A stretch of 64,000 bases of DNA from Pontibacter cellulosilyticus (GCF_014306105.1 NZ_JACRVF010000001.1:1690413-1754412), one strand, 5' to 3'. Counted from the stretch's first letter, positions 33,801-42,555 are shown. Translations and numbers: made by a program. Notes: generated from the letters alone by a model not told the origin.

Positions 33801-34518
33801 TGTGGAGCAGGAACTGGCACAGCTGCAGGCAGAAGAACTCACAACCGAAAGTATAGACCTACTGCAGCAACAGCACCAGCAAAGCACTGAAAAAAACCGT
33901 GACCTTATTGCCCAGCGTGCCCGTCACCAACAACTCCTGGAGTTGGATGCACTGCAGCGCAACAAGAATAAAGCATTGGCCGAGGAGTTAAGTGTACAAC
34001 AGCAGGTATACCAGCGCTGGGCACAGCTTGCAGACCTGATCGGCTCCTCTGACGGCACCAAGTTCAGCAAGTTTGCCCAAGGCTTAACGCTGGCAAGACT
34101 TGTAGAACTGGCAAACCGCCACCTGCACAAGCTCAACGATCGCTACCGCATTCTTAAAAGCGCTGCCGACGATCTGGAACTACTCATCGTAGATACCTAC
34201 CAAGCAGAGGCTGTCCGTCCTATGAACACACTGTCCGGTGGCGAAAGCTTTTTGGTAAGTCTGGCACTGGCCCTAGGGCTATCCGATTTGGCCGGCCGAC
34301 GTACCCAGATCAATTCACTTTTCATTGATGAGGGCTTCGGCACACTGGATGCGGAGACACTGGACGCTGCCATTACGACACTGGAAAACCTGCAGGAAAG
34401 CGGCAAAATGATCGGAATAATTTCACACGTAGAAGCTCTGAAAGAACGCATCAGCACACAGGTAAAAGTGCAAAGGCAGCCAGGCGGCGTGAGTAAAGTA
34501 GAGGTAGTTAGCTGGTAA
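30865..34518 (+). CDS. sbcC: Exonuclease SbcCD, SMC-like ATPase subunit C
   Basis: 1217 residues. The ATP-binding halves are intact: Walker A GPTGAGKTT at residues 37-45, Q-loop region VMLSQGDFARFL, signature LSGGESFLVSLALALG near 1122, Walker B SLFIDEGFGTLD near 1150 and the His switch ISHVEAL. Two very Gln/Glu-rich coiled-coil arms run between, with the zinc hook DEPCPLCGSKEHP at about 597. It forms the SbcCD complex that clips DNA hairpins and ends. Eight of its nine Ser-Ile pairs are written AGT ATA after a codon ending in A, creating AAGTATA words, although the gene otherwise prefers CAG for Gln. Confidence 0.95.
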   Translation: MKILAVRFQNLNSLKGKHEIRFDQSPLAEAGLFAITGPTGAGKTTILDAITVGLYGRVHRHNEEKPLELMTRHTAESTSEVEFEANGRRYRSKWNIRRSRGKLDGKILAVHMELCDLEDDKPFDLRPSQVPEKVAELCGLDYSQFLRSVMLSQGDFARFLKASSSERSNLLEKITDTGIYSEISKYAFEKAKIERQKREDLERKLKDVQLLPEEQLQAYQQSITELTAQEAILRAEQNTLQEKVQWLQQVAQLQAKQQQHKSTLQAQEQKLESLQPDFLKLQHHEQAHQFVGELAEIKSINGKVAEVQEQLQLLEKRIPVLETELEAAGKLALEASKAQVQQEQALQALEPVLVEVNKLDHQLNSIRESYSKNKTAYVTFEEQLKQEKTLHQSKQQELEKLTQEATSIKNWLEQNAKLQDLKEYLPEFKTTLRDIQDVEQRIKRNKHEQQELEQLRQQEAQQRNSLQEALVQQQEQQVKHQQQKEEKLAELQVILAVKSMEELEQAAQSQPALVAKYERLLELAQHHTGHQQKLQSIIEQKQQHEQQLTKTNQQLKETQAKYKQALEHLEALQKLVQLQQQIQQYEEARHTLHKDEPCPLCGSKEHPFADGGYIFDLPEEVQKRDSQQLLVKELEQSINQLHLAAGTLEQKKQLTTTAIADSEAEINRLLLAFEQLAEGLAQRIEISESGKLASLLSSQQESAQVLQQQLAQARALSRTLESINQQLQQLREEQLQTQAKYEQLQQTDKLHLSQLQKLQTTLTDDQEQLQVHTQTAGSFASTYGLKYVSEERLLLQQELDKLASTYTQKQQQLEGMREQYASTREQVKHLKERVQEKETELQQRQQALKEEHEQLAILKANRNTLFGDKDPEQERKKAQQERKTIAERAEEARSLQQQKQQELQETKSRQADCHSKHQQNKSVLDELSAGLLRVLQQKGIETIEALSQMLLERDEADRLANLKAQTEKHLTELRKSISDVEQELAQLQAEELTTESIDLLQQQHQQSTEKNRDLIAQRARHQQLLELDALQRNKNKALAEELSVQQQVYQRWAQLADLIGSSDGTKFSKFAQGLTLARLVELANRHLHKLNDRYRILKSAADDLELLIVDTYQAEAVRPMNTLSGGESFLVSLALALGLSDLAGRRTQINSLFIDEGFGTLDAETLDAAITTLENLQESGKMIGIISHVEALKERISTQVKVQRQPGGVSKVEVVSW

Positions 34519-34609
34519 CATCCTGCCACAAAATAACACAAGCTATACTACCACTTTACTCATAAAGTACTATATTGCGCCGCATTTATATTTCAACCCG
34601 ATTTTCAGT

Positions 34610-35266
34610 ATGAAAACAACTTTTACAAAACTAACAGGCCTTTTCGCAGGCCTGGGCCTTCTGCTTTCCAGTTGCGCATCCAGCTACCACTCCATCCGTC
34701 CGGAGCGCATAAACTACCACGCTAAAGTAGAAAGCAACAACGTAGAGCTGCAGTACAAGTATGATGTATTGGCTGAGGCAGGAAACAAGAAGTATGCGAA
34801 AAAGGAAAAGAAAAGCCTTGTACAGGTAGTGGCAGTTAAGTATACCAACAACACAGACCGCGTGATTGACCTTTCGCAGGATGTTAAATTACTATCAGGC
34901 GCCAACCAGTTCACACCCATGACTCCTGAACTGGCACACAGACAGCTGAAGCAGGGTGTACCCATTTATTTACTATACTTACTGCTTACTCCTGCAAAAC
35001 TTATCACTGAAGAGGAGTATGTAAATGGCCGTATGGTGAGCCAGAATTCTTTCCCGATTGGTGTAGTGCTTGGCCCGGGGCTTACTATTTTTAACATCGT
35101 ACGATCTGCTTCAGCAAACAAAGAAATGCTGGAGGAGCTGCAACGGTACAGCATTATAAACCGCAAAGTGATGCCAGGCGAAACAGTGTATGGTCTGATC
35201 CCAATTGCGAATAGCGGGTACAACCCGATTACCATCAAAGCAGATGATTTTTCTGTATCAAAATAA
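34610..35266 (+). CDS. Lipoprotein of unknown function
   Basis: 218 residues. The N-terminus ends in a lipobox (LGLLLSSCASSYHSIRPE), so it is a lipoprotein. The mature part is mainly beta: VESNNVELQYKYDVLAEAGN, VVAVKYTNNTDRVIDLSQDV, a hydrophobic stretch VPIYLLYLLLTPAKLI and GETVYGLIPIANSGYNPITI. The combination of a Thr/Asn-rich strand pair and a late 'GETVYG' turn suggests an immunoglobulin-like fold, but I recognise no named family. It lies 91 bases after sbcC and may be read from an own promoter; a strong hairpin follows. Confidence 0.7.
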   Translation: MKTTFTKLTGLFAGLGLLLSSCASSYHSIRPERINYHAKVESNNVELQYKYDVLAEAGNKKYAKKEKKSLVQVVAVKYTNNTDRVIDLSQDVKLLSGANQFTPMTPELAHRQLKQGVPIYLLYLLLTPAKLITEEEYVNGRMVSQNSFPIGVVLGPGLTIFNIVRSASANKEMLEELQRYSIINRKVMPGETVYGLIPIANSGYNPITIKADDFSVSK

Positions 35267-35297
35267 CACTTTCTGCACTTAAGGAACTTTATTTATA

Positions 35298-35347
35298 AAT
35301 CTGGCCTTTTTTAGCTGACCCAACAGGTTACTAAAAAAGGCCAGATT
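35298..35347. terminator. Long hairpin after the lipoprotein gene
   Basis: AATCTGGCCTTTTTTAG (35298-35314) pairs perfectly with CTAAAAAAGGCCAGATT (35331-35347), 16-base loop. The T run is inside the 5' arm rather than after the stem, so termination on the plus strand would rely on the following ATTTATATT. Confidence 0.55.
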
Positions 35348-35477
35348 ATTTATATTCTGGTTAATCTAGAAAAATGACCATACTACCTACACATTTAAGG
35401 CATTCATCTATTAGGTAGTGCTTTATTCCTATTATATAGTATATTAGCTTTAACAAAACTAAACTAAACACCTGCTT

Positions 35478-38400
35478 ATGAACTCACCGTTATTTGGTAC
35501 TACCACGCGATGGAAAAAGTCGCTGCTGGTACTTTGTTCGTTAGGTTTGATGCTGGAGCCAGCCATGGCCCAGGATGCAGCTAAAACTGAAAAGGACAAA
35601 GATAAAAAAGAGAAAAAGGACCTGCCGCTGGAAGGTGCCCGCAAAGTAAAAATTAACACCACCGAGGGCTCCTGGCTATCGCTGGACGTGAGCCCGGACG
35701 GCAGCAAACTGTTGTTCGACATGCTGGGCGATTTATACTTGCTTCCGGTTGGTGGCGGTAAGGCAGAGCAGCTTACTACTGGCATGTCTTTCGACACGCA
35801 GGGCCGCTTTAGCCCGGATGGCAAATCCATTGTTTTCATCTCCGACAGAGACGGTTCTGACAACGTGTGGACAATGGACCTGGCTACGAAGAAGACGAAG
35901 CAGATCAGCAAGAGCAAGAATGAAAACTTCCAGTCTGCTGAGTGGACTCCAGACGGTGAGTACCTAATCGCTTCAAAAGGTCGTCGTAACCTGAAGCTGC
36001 ACATGTACCATAAAGAAGGTGGCTCTGGCGCTGAACTTATTAGCAAGCCGGACAACCTGAAAACCGTGGAACCTGCCTTTGGCAAAGACGGCCGTTACAT
36101 CTGGTTCTCGCAGCGCAACGGCGCCTGGAACTATAACGCGCAGCTGCCGCAGTACCAGCTGGCGACTTACGACCGCGAAACCGGCGACATCGACACTAGA
36201 ACATCACGCTATGGCTCTGCCTTCACGCCTACCCTGTCACCGGACGGAACATGGTTGGTGTACGGTACACGCTATAACAACCAGACAGGTCTGGTAGCAC
36301 AGAACATCAGAACAGGTGAAGAGAAGTGGCTGGCCTACCCGGTACAGCGCGACGAGCAGGAATCTATTGCTCCGATGGGCGTACTTCCGGCTATGTCTTT
36401 CACGCCTGACAGCAAAAACCTGATCGCTTCTTATGGCGGTAAAATCTACAGCTTGCCGGTTGACGGCGGTGCTGCCAAAGAAATACCTTTCCAGGTAGAC
36501 GCTGAGATTGAAGTTGGCCCTAAGCTGGACTTTAAATTCCCGATAAAAGACGACAAGATGATGACCGTAACCCAGATCAGGGATGCGGTGATGTCGCCAA
36601 ACGGGAAGCAGCTGGCCTTTACTGCCTTGGACAGACTTTATGTAATGGACTACCCAAGCGGTACACCAAAGCGTTTGACAGATGCTAATTATACTGAGGC
36701 GCAGCCTGCCTGGTCTCCTGATGGCAAGCAGCTGGCTTATGTAACTTGGGAAGAAAAAACCGGTGGTGCTATCTACAAGATCAACGCTAACGGAAAAGGC
36801 AAACCATCAAAAGTTACTGTTGAGAAAGCCGTGTTCCAGGACCCTGTGTGGTCACCTGACGGAAGCAAGATCGTTTTCATTAAAGGTTCTGCACAGGCTT
36901 ACCGTGAAGCAGAAGGTCCGGGTGCATTTGCATCAAGACTGAATATTAACTGGGTACCTGCCAAAGGTGGCGAGACAAACTACATTGCCAAAGCTAACGT
37001 GGGTTCTAAGCCACACTTCGTAAAAGGCGATGACCGCATTTACCTGTACAATGGCAGCGATGGCCTTATCTCTATTCGTTGGGATGGCACTGACAAGAAG
37101 TCGTTCCTACAGGTGAAAGGCATTACAACGTTCGGCTCTGTGGAGGACATGATTGAGGAAGAAATGAACCACAACATGCACCTGGAAGAGCGTGAGCCAC
37201 AGCAGAAGCCATCTACGGCCTCTACTCTTATTAAGGCACCTGTTGGCGACAAAGCCTTGGCCCTGATCAACAACGAGATCTATGTAGTAACCATACCTGA
37301 GAAAGGTGGCGAGACGCCAAACATTTCGGTGGCCGATGTAAACAATTCGCAGTTCCCAAGCTGGAAGCTGACAGAGATCGGTGGCCAATTCCCAAGCTGG
37401 TCTGCTGACGGTAAAACAGTTTACTGGTCTATCGGTAATGGCTTCTTCTCTTACAACTTAGATGAGGCAAAGGCTAAAAAAGAAGAGCTAGAGCTGAAGA
37501 AAGAGGCTGAGAAAGCAAAAGCCGAGGCGAACAAAGACGAAGCTAAAAAGGACGAGGCTAAGAAAGAAGAAGCCAAGAAAGACGAAGGCTATAAACCAAC
37601 AGAGACCAAAATTGCTATTCAGGTAGAGCGTGATATACCACAGGGTACTATCCTGTTGCAGGGCGGCCGCATCATCACTATGAACGGCGACCAAGTGATC
37701 GAGAATGGTGACATCCTGATCGAGAATAACCGCATTAAAGCTGTTGGCCCTACCGGTACGCTTACAGTACCAAAAAGCGCTAACGTGGTGGATGTGAAAG
37801 GCAAAACCATCACTCCTGGCTTTATCGATACACATGCACACATGTGGCCTCGTTGGGGAGTACACACAAACCAGGTATGGATTTATGCAGCTAACCTGGC
37901 TTACGGTGTAACGACAACCCGCGACCCGCAAACAGGCACAACCGACGTGCTAACCTATGCCGATATGGTGGACGCTGGTAAAATGATAGGCCCAAGAGTT
38001 TACTCTACAGGACCTGGCGTTGGCTACTGGTCTTATAACCTGAAAAGCCTTGACCATGCCAAGCAAGTGCTGAAGCAGTACTCTGAATACTACAACACGA
38101 AGACCATAAAGATGTACCTGGTAGGTAACCGCCAGCATCGCCAGTGGATCATTATGGCAGCGAAAGAGCAGGGCTTGTTACCGACAACAGAAGGTGGCCT
38201 TGACTTTAAACTGAACATGACGCAGACAATTGATGGTTATCCGGGCCATGAACACTCGTTCCCGATTTACCCGCTGTACAAAGACGTGGTGGACCTGGTA
38301 GCGAAGTCAGAAATGACCTATACTCCAACGTTACTTGTATCGTACGGTGGTCCTTGGGCTGAGAACTACTACTATGCTACTGAAAATGTGATCGGTGACA

Positions 38401-38900
38401 AAAAGCTGAACTACTTCACACCTAAATCTGAACTGGATTCGAAGGCAAGACGCAGACCAGGTTGGTTCGCAAAAGAAGAGCACATCTTCGACCGCCACGC
38501 TGAGTTTGTTGATAAGCTGGTGAAAGCCGGTGGTTTAGCTGGCGTTGGTTCGCATGGCCAGTTGCAAGGCTTAGGTTACCACTGGGAGCTGTGGTCTATG
38601 CAGGCCGGTGGCATGAGCAACCTCGATGCGCTTAAAACAGCTACTATACTTGGTGCAAAAGGCTTAGGCCTTGATGGTGACATGGGTTCTATTGAAACCG
38701 GAAAACTAGCCGACCTAGTGATCATGGATCAGAACCCGCTGGAGAATATCCGCAACACCAACACCATTAAGCTTGTAATGCGCAACGGACGCTTGTACGA
38801 TGCCAACACGCTGGATGAGCTGGCACCAACCAAACGCAAAGCCCCTAGCTTTGACTGGCACAGTGCTACACCAGTAGGTGTGCCTGGTATTCAGGAGTAA
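35478..38900 (+). CDS. TolB-propeller / amidohydrolase fusion protein, secreted
   Basis: 1140 residues with a signal peptide (KKSLLVLCSLGLMLEPAMAQ). Residues about 60-650 contain at least seven PD40/TolB beta-propeller repeats (SPDGSKLLFDM, SPDGKSIVFISDRDG, SPDGKQLAYVTWEE, SPDGSKIVFIKG). A highly charged linker of repeating AKKDEAKKEEAKK lies near 675-700. Then a full amidohydrolase domain starts (GGRIITMNGDQVIENGDI) with the metal motif GFIDTHAHMWP near 787, GHEHSFPIY and the C-terminal IETGKLADLVIMDQNPL. The propeller probably presents or gates peptide-like substrate to the hydrolase in the periplasm. Clean terminator at 38921-38957. Confidence 0.9.
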   Translation: MNSPLFGTTTRWKKSLLVLCSLGLMLEPAMAQDAAKTEKDKDKKEKKDLPLEGARKVKINTTEGSWLSLDVSPDGSKLLFDMLGDLYLLPVGGGKAEQLTTGMSFDTQGRFSPDGKSIVFISDRDGSDNVWTMDLATKKTKQISKSKNENFQSAEWTPDGEYLIASKGRRNLKLHMYHKEGGSGAELISKPDNLKTVEPAFGKDGRYIWFSQRNGAWNYNAQLPQYQLATYDRETGDIDTRTSRYGSAFTPTLSPDGTWLVYGTRYNNQTGLVAQNIRTGEEKWLAYPVQRDEQESIAPMGVLPAMSFTPDSKNLIASYGGKIYSLPVDGGAAKEIPFQVDAEIEVGPKLDFKFPIKDDKMMTVTQIRDAVMSPNGKQLAFTALDRLYVMDYPSGTPKRLTDANYTEAQPAWSPDGKQLAYVTWEEKTGGAIYKINANGKGKPSKVTVEKAVFQDPVWSPDGSKIVFIKGSAQAYREAEGPGAFASRLNINWVPAKGGETNYIAKANVGSKPHFVKGDDRIYLYNGSDGLISIRWDGTDKKSFLQVKGITTFGSVEDMIEEEMNHNMHLEEREPQQKPSTASTLIKAPVGDKALALINNEIYVVTIPEKGGETPNISVADVNNSQFPSWKLTEIGGQFPSWSADGKTVYWSIGNGFFSYNLDEAKAKKEELELKKEAEKAKAEANKDEAKKDEAKKEEAKKDEGYKPTETKIAIQVERDIPQGTILLQGGRIITMNGDQVIENGDILIENNRIKAVGPTGTLTVPKSANVVDVKGKTITPGFIDTHAHMWPRWGVHTNQVWIYAANLAYGVTTTRDPQTGTTDVLTYADMVDAGKMIGPRVYSTGPGVGYWSYNLKSLDHAKQVLKQYSEYYNTKTIKMYLVGNRQHRQWIIMAAKEQGLLPTTEGGLDFKLNMTQTIDGYPGHEHSFPIYPLYKDVVDLVAKSEMTYTPTLLVSYGGPWAENYYYATENVIGDKKLNYFTPKSELDSKARRRPGWFAKEEHIFDRHAEFVDKLVKAGGLAGVGSHGQLQGLGYHWELWSMQAGGMSNLDALKTATILGAKGLGLDGDMGSIETGKLADLVIMDQNPLENIRNTNTIKLVMRNGRLYDANTLDELAPTKRKAPSFDWHSATPVGVPGIQE

Positions 38901-38920
38901 CATATAAATTTCCCATAGTT

Positions 38921-38957
38921 AAAAAGTCCCTTTGCCTGTATGGCGAAGGGACTTTTT
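38921..38957 (+). terminator. Terminator of the TolB-amidohydrolase gene
   Basis: AAAAAGTCCCTTTGCC (38921-38936) pairs with GGCGAAGGGACTTTTT (38942-38957) with a single G-U wobble, 5-base loop, T-rich end. Confidence 0.9.
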
Positions 38958-38982
38958 CTTTTACATGCACGTTGAAGTATAG

Positions 38983-38990
38983 TATCTTTG
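38983..38990 (+). promoter_or_regulatory. Promoter -7 element of the thermonuclease gene
   Basis: TATCTTTG matches TAnnTTTG exactly, 51 bases before the ATG and just behind the preceding terminator. The flanks contain three copies of the AAGTATA word (38976, 38994 and TATACTT at about 39016). Confidence 0.5.
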
Positions 38991-39041
38991 TTACAAGTAT
39001 AGCAGCGCCTGTACTTTATACTTTCGGACACACTCATACTT

Positions 39042-39884
39042 ATGAAAAAGCTTTTATACTTCCCTTTACTACTTTCCCTCACCTTTAGCGGCACCGCCTG
39101 CCAGCAAGATCATCGGGATGCACAGGAACAGTTCAGGGAGCGGCAAGAAGCTATACTTGAACGCGACGCTGAGCAGGAAGAAGAACTTGATACAGCTGCA
39201 TATGAGGTAGAAGAATCTACAGCGGAACCTACTGCCCCTGATAAACCAACCACAACAGCCAGCGACAAGGTAGTGGGCGTGAAAGACGGGGATACAGTTG
39301 TGCTGTTAAAAAATGGAGAGGAAGTAACGGTAAGACTATTTGGCGTGGATACCCCGGAAAAGAACCAGGCGTTTGGGCAAAGGGCAAAGCAGTTTACCTC
39401 AGATTTAGCGTTTGGCAAGCAGGTGCGCCTTATCACGCATAACAAAGACCGCTATGGCCGCACTGTTGGCACTATTATACTTCCTGATGGCCGCAACCTG
39501 AACGAAGAACTAATCCGGAACGGCTATGCCTGGCATTATAAAGCCTACTCTAAAGACGTGAACCTGGCTAATGCAGAAGCTGATGCACGTCGCTTTAAGC
39601 GTGGCTTATGGGCAGACGCAAACCCAACCGCTCCCTGGGACTTTAGGAAGAACAGAAGCAGCAACACTTCTACGTCTGCTTCAACCACCTCTGCTTCGAG
39701 TCCTGTACCAGCAGGCGCCACCAAACGTACGGTATACCTGTGCAACAGCAGCGGTTCAGCAGTATATCACCTCGACAAGTCCTGCTCCGTTTTAAAGCGC
39801 TGCAAAGCAGAAGTGTTAACTGTTACAGAGGCCGTTGCCATACGGGAGTATGACAGGCGCGCTGATAAAACCTGCAGCAAATAA
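39042..39884 (+). CDS. Thermonuclease-family lipoprotein with Cys-rich C-terminal domain
   Basis: 280 residues. Signal with lipobox-like end (LLSLTFSGTACQQ), then an acidic Glu-rich linker, then an SNase domain at about 80-200: VVGVKDGDTVVLL, VRLFGVDTPEKNQ (catalytic Arg and Asp), DRYGRTVGTI (second Arg), ELIRNGYAWHY and GLWADANPTAPWDFRK. It should cut DNA and RNA outside the inner membrane with calcium. A Ser/Thr-rich spacer leads to a C-terminal module (VYLCNSSGSAVYHLDKSC, LKRC, EYDRRADKTCSK) with four Cys and one His that is repeated in the next protein. This module is probably a small metal- or disulfide-stabilised domain. Confidence 0.9.
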   Translation: MKKLLYFPLLLSLTFSGTACQQDHRDAQEQFRERQEAILERDAEQEEELDTAAYEVEESTAEPTAPDKPTTTASDKVVGVKDGDTVVLLKNGEEVTVRLFGVDTPEKNQAFGQRAKQFTSDLAFGKQVRLITHNKDRYGRTVGTIILPDGRNLNEELIRNGYAWHYKAYSKDVNLANAEADARRFKRGLWADANPTAPWDFRKNRSSNTSTSASTTSASSPVPAGATKRTVYLCNSSGSAVYHLDKSCSVLKRCKAEVLTVTEAVAIREYDRRADKTCSK

Positions 39885-39924
39885 ATTCTCTTTTCGTACC
39901 TTTAGGACCTATAACATCACACAC

Positions 39925-40359
39925 ATGAACATCACCCTACTAAAACAGCTTAACGGTAAGTTAAAAGCGTTTGCTATCGTGCTTCTACTTGGCGCAACTA
40001 CGTTGGCGTGCCAGGAAAACAAAGAGTTGAAAGAAGAAACAAATACAGTTGAGGCATCCGCCACCGAAGCCACTGCAGTAGTGGACAAAAGACCTGCGCC
40101 TGAGTTTTTTGTAGTGCCTGCAGAGATGGCCCAAAAACGCGTGTGGATTTGTGAAAACAATACAGCGGATATTTTTCATGTGAAACATGATTGCCCAGTG
40201 CTTATTGAGTGTAAGGGCAAAGGCACTTTTCGTAACATGACCTTAGCAAGAGCCATTGAGGACTATGACCGCTACAACTGCCAGACTTGTGCTAAAGATC
40301 TGGACTTTATCTATGATGAAGACGCAGTACGCATGGAGACAGGCTTAGGACAGCAATAA
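39925..40359 (+). CDS. Lipoprotein carrying the same Cys-rich module as the thermonuclease
   Basis: 144 residues from the ATG at 39925; the open frame extends 30 codons upstream into the thermonuclease gene but MNITLLKQLNGKLKAF begins a good signal sequence ending in a lipobox-like TTLACQE. After an acidic linker the chain contains VWICENNTADIFHVKHDC, LIEC and DYDRYNCQTCAKD. The spacing C-x8-H-x4-C-x5-C equals that in the upstream thermonuclease tail, so the two share a domain, here without the nuclease. It may be an interaction or wall/surface-binding module. A TACCTTTA element at 39897-39904 could be its promoter. Function unknown. Confidence 0.75.
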   Translation: MNITLLKQLNGKLKAFAIVLLLGATTLACQENKELKEETNTVEASATEATAVVDKRPAPEFFVVPAEMAQKRVWICENNTADIFHVKHDCPVLIECKGKGTFRNMTLARAIEDYDRYNCQTCAKDLDFIYDEDAVRMETGLGQQ

Positions 40360-40409
40360 ACAGCTCAAATCAATAAAGTTTTTGCATCAATATTATCACA
40401 TATACGAAC

Positions 40410-40441
40410 AAAAAAGGCTCTTCTGTAGAAGAGCCTTTTTT
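40410..40441. terminator. Bidirectional terminator between convergent genes
   Basis: AAAAAAGGCTCTTC (40410-40423) with GAAGAGCCTTTTTT (40428-40441), loop TGTA; T tracts on both strands. It ends two bases before the stop of the minus-strand gene that finishes at 40443. Confidence 0.85.
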
Positions 40442-40442
40442 G

Positions 40443-41294
40443 TTACCTGTGCCCTTGCAGCACCAACAGCGGCACTTCGGCTTGGTATGTCATTTTTTCG
40501 GCAAGGCTTTGCGAGAACAAGTTCTTCAGGAAGCCTTTTTCCTTGCGCAGCACAGCCAGTATACTTCCATTCTCGTTTCTGAAATATTTCTTTAGCCCTT
40601 CGTCAGCACGGCTGCTTATAACCTCCTGAAAATGCAGCGGCACGCCCTGATAAGCTTGCTTCACTTCATCCCAAAAAGCTTGTGCTTTACCAGACTCATC
40701 TGTGCTTCTTTCTTTAACTACGTGCACTACATCTATTGCCGCCCCGAAAATACTGCCTAGTTCAACCACTTTCGCTAGTGCCTCTTTATCACCGGGAGCA
40801 TAGTCTGTAGCATAAATGATCTTATGAATATCTTGCCATTCTGCGGTGCCTGGTACTGATAGTACCGGGCATTTCACCTCCTCGATAACAGCCTCTGTAT
40901 TACTTCCAATCAGAAGTTCTTCCATGGTGCTGTCGCAGCCAGTAGTACCCATTACTATCAGGTCGTATCCTTCGTGTTTTGTAAGGTGTTCGGTTACATC
41001 AGTTAGCAACGCCTCCTTTAACACAAAGTCACAGGTAAAGTTGCCATCGCGGTTAGCGCCGTGCATGCCCTCGATCTGCCTCACCAACGCATTAAGCTTT
41101 TCGCTGGCATCATGCATTTGCTCGCCTAACAGCTCGCTGGCAACCAGGGCGGTTTCGGAGGTATCTACAATAGGCAAGTGCACCACATGTATCAGTGTTA
41201 GGTGCGCACCGGCACGCTGGGCAATGTGCGTGGCGTATTCTACGGCTTTACTGGCTGTTTTAGAGAAGTCGGTTGGGCAAAGTATCTTTTTCAT
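40443..41294 (-). CDS. Universal stress protein, tandem UspA domains
   Basis: 283 residues from the ATG at 41294; a Met six codons upstream is open but MKKILCPTDFSKTASKAVEY is the standard UspA start. The first domain (1-150) contains the nucleotide loop GTTGCDSTMEELLIGSNTE, near the G-2x-G-9x-G-S/T ATP-binding pattern (one residue longer), and CPVLSVPG; the second (155-283) is more divergent (IIYATDYAPGDKEALAKVVEL, VPLLVLQGHR) and lacks a clear glycine loop. Such tandem proteins are cytoplasmic stress-response factors. Monocistronic, convergent to the Cys-module lipoprotein. Confidence 0.9.
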   Translation of the reverse strand: MKKILCPTDFSKTASKAVEYATHIAQRAGAHLTLIHVVHLPIVDTSETALVASELLGEQMHDASEKLNALVRQIEGMHGANRDGNFTCDFVLKEALLTDVTEHLTKHEGYDLIVMGTTGCDSTMEELLIGSNTEAVIEEVKCPVLSVPGTAEWQDIHKIIYATDYAPGDKEALAKVVELGSIFGAAIDVVHVVKERSTDESGKAQAFWDEVKQAYQGVPLHFQEVISSRADEGLKKYFRNENGSILAVLRKEKGFLKNLFSQSLAEKMTYQAEVPLLVLQGHR

Positions 41295-41422
41295 GTTTGC
41301 AGGCTGTAGCAACTATATTTTAGTTTTCCGATGTATACGTGATACACAAAGGTATAGTATAGATAAAGGGATAAAACTGATAAACCTCAGCCAACTTTAC
41401 AGCTTTTATCACCTCAAGATGG

Positions 41423-42484
41423 CTACCTATTAGTGTTCAGTGCCTTTACTTCTTGCCACGTCCAGTTGTATTTCGGCTTTATATGTTGATAGGACTGGGC
41501 AAAGTATAAAATCACCTCTTGCTTTAGCTGCTCTACGGGTATAGACGAAGTATAAATCTCCCGCTCTGTTGGATTAGCGTACGTATCTGCTCGGTTCAAA
41601 TCCTCTCCTCCCAACCTAAGTATAGGCCCGGTCTCTGTAATCGAATCATAGGTCCAGCGGTAACCGGACTGCTCTAGTTGGTTTAACCTTTCAGCGAGGG
41701 GTGCCATCGTAATGCGTGGCAGCGTAGGCCTTGAGGCAATGTCTACCCAGGTAGTATACTTATACTCCAGTTCATAGCGGTTCTGCTCGTAGCAGCTCAG
41801 CACCATATCAAAGCCTTGTGTGCGGCTGAAAAGAGCATAGTAATGTATGGGGTGCGGCGTCTGGATAATTACCAGCCCGATCTCCGGCTTCCGGATAAGC
41901 TTGGTTTCAGGTTTATACATATCGCGGTACCCTAAAAGTACGCTTGCTACCTCATCTTCCCAAGAGCCTTTTTCCCAGTCAGGGTCTTGCAACACACGGC
42001 CAAACTCGCGCAGAAAATACTGGAACTTCTTCGTACACTGCTGCACCTCTTTCTCTTCCATCTCGTCGGCTTCAAAAGGCCTGTAAAACAGCTCCTTTTC
42101 CTTCGCGTTTATCCAGCACACCAGTTTCAGAGCCTCCCCTGCCAACGGGTGGTTCAGGTCCAGTTCTCTAAAGTCGCCTATCAGAGCCATCTGCCGCAAA
42201 AGCTCCTCGTTTTCCAGTGCCCTTTTCGGGTTAAGTAAAGCCCACACCCCCACAAAACCATCGATATCAAAATGATTGGCAGTTACATGAGGCAGGTCTA
42301 GCTCGGGTAACTGTTGCCGCATGGCATTCAGTACAATGGCTGCACTGGTATCGTCTTTTATACTTGGCGGTGTTGGTGCTCCTTTCCAGTGCGAAAGCAT
42401 AAAGCCATTTGCGTGTGTGCTGTCTACAACAATGGCTTTGTACTTTTTAAGGTCGGTAAAAGGGATGTAGGTTCGCTTTTGCAT
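41423..42484 (-). CDS. Conserved hypothetical protein, DUF6687-like
   Basis: 353 residues, cytoplasmic, no signal. The N-terminal block KYKAIVVDSTHANGFMLSHWKGAP followed by DDTSAAIVLNAM and NHFDIDGFVGVWALLNP (DxDG and HxxD acidic clusters) is reminiscent of a phosphoesterase or DHH-like active site and, to my memory, matches the family named DUF6687; I am not certain of the number. The C-terminal half is Trp/Tyr-rich (EYKYTTWVDIASRPTLPRI). Function unknown. It is a single gene with no overlap to neighbours. Confidence 0.65.
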   Translation of the reverse strand: MQKRTYIPFTDLKKYKAIVVDSTHANGFMLSHWKGAPTPPSIKDDTSAAIVLNAMRQQLPELDLPHVTANHFDIDGFVGVWALLNPKRALENEELLRQMALIGDFRELDLNHPLAGEALKLVCWINAKEKELFYRPFEADEMEEKEVQQCTKKFQYFLREFGRVLQDPDWEKGSWEDEVASVLLGYRDMYKPETKLIRKPEIGLVIIQTPHPIHYYALFSRTQGFDMVLSCYEQNRYELEYKYTTWVDIASRPTLPRITMAPLAERLNQLEQSGYRWTYDSITETGPILRLGGEDLNRADTYANPTEREIYTSSIPVEQLKQEVILYFAQSYQHIKPKYNWTWQEVKALNTNR

Positions 42485-42555
42485 GGATTAAAGGTACACA
42501 GAAATATGCGTGCTTTAAAGTATAGCAAGGGGTAAAAAGGCACCTGTAGCTTTTA

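Noticed and set aside
32260-33887. Leu- and Cys/Ser-rich antisense frames within sbcC
   Set aside because: They arise from the complement of CAG/GAG-rich coiled-coil codons.
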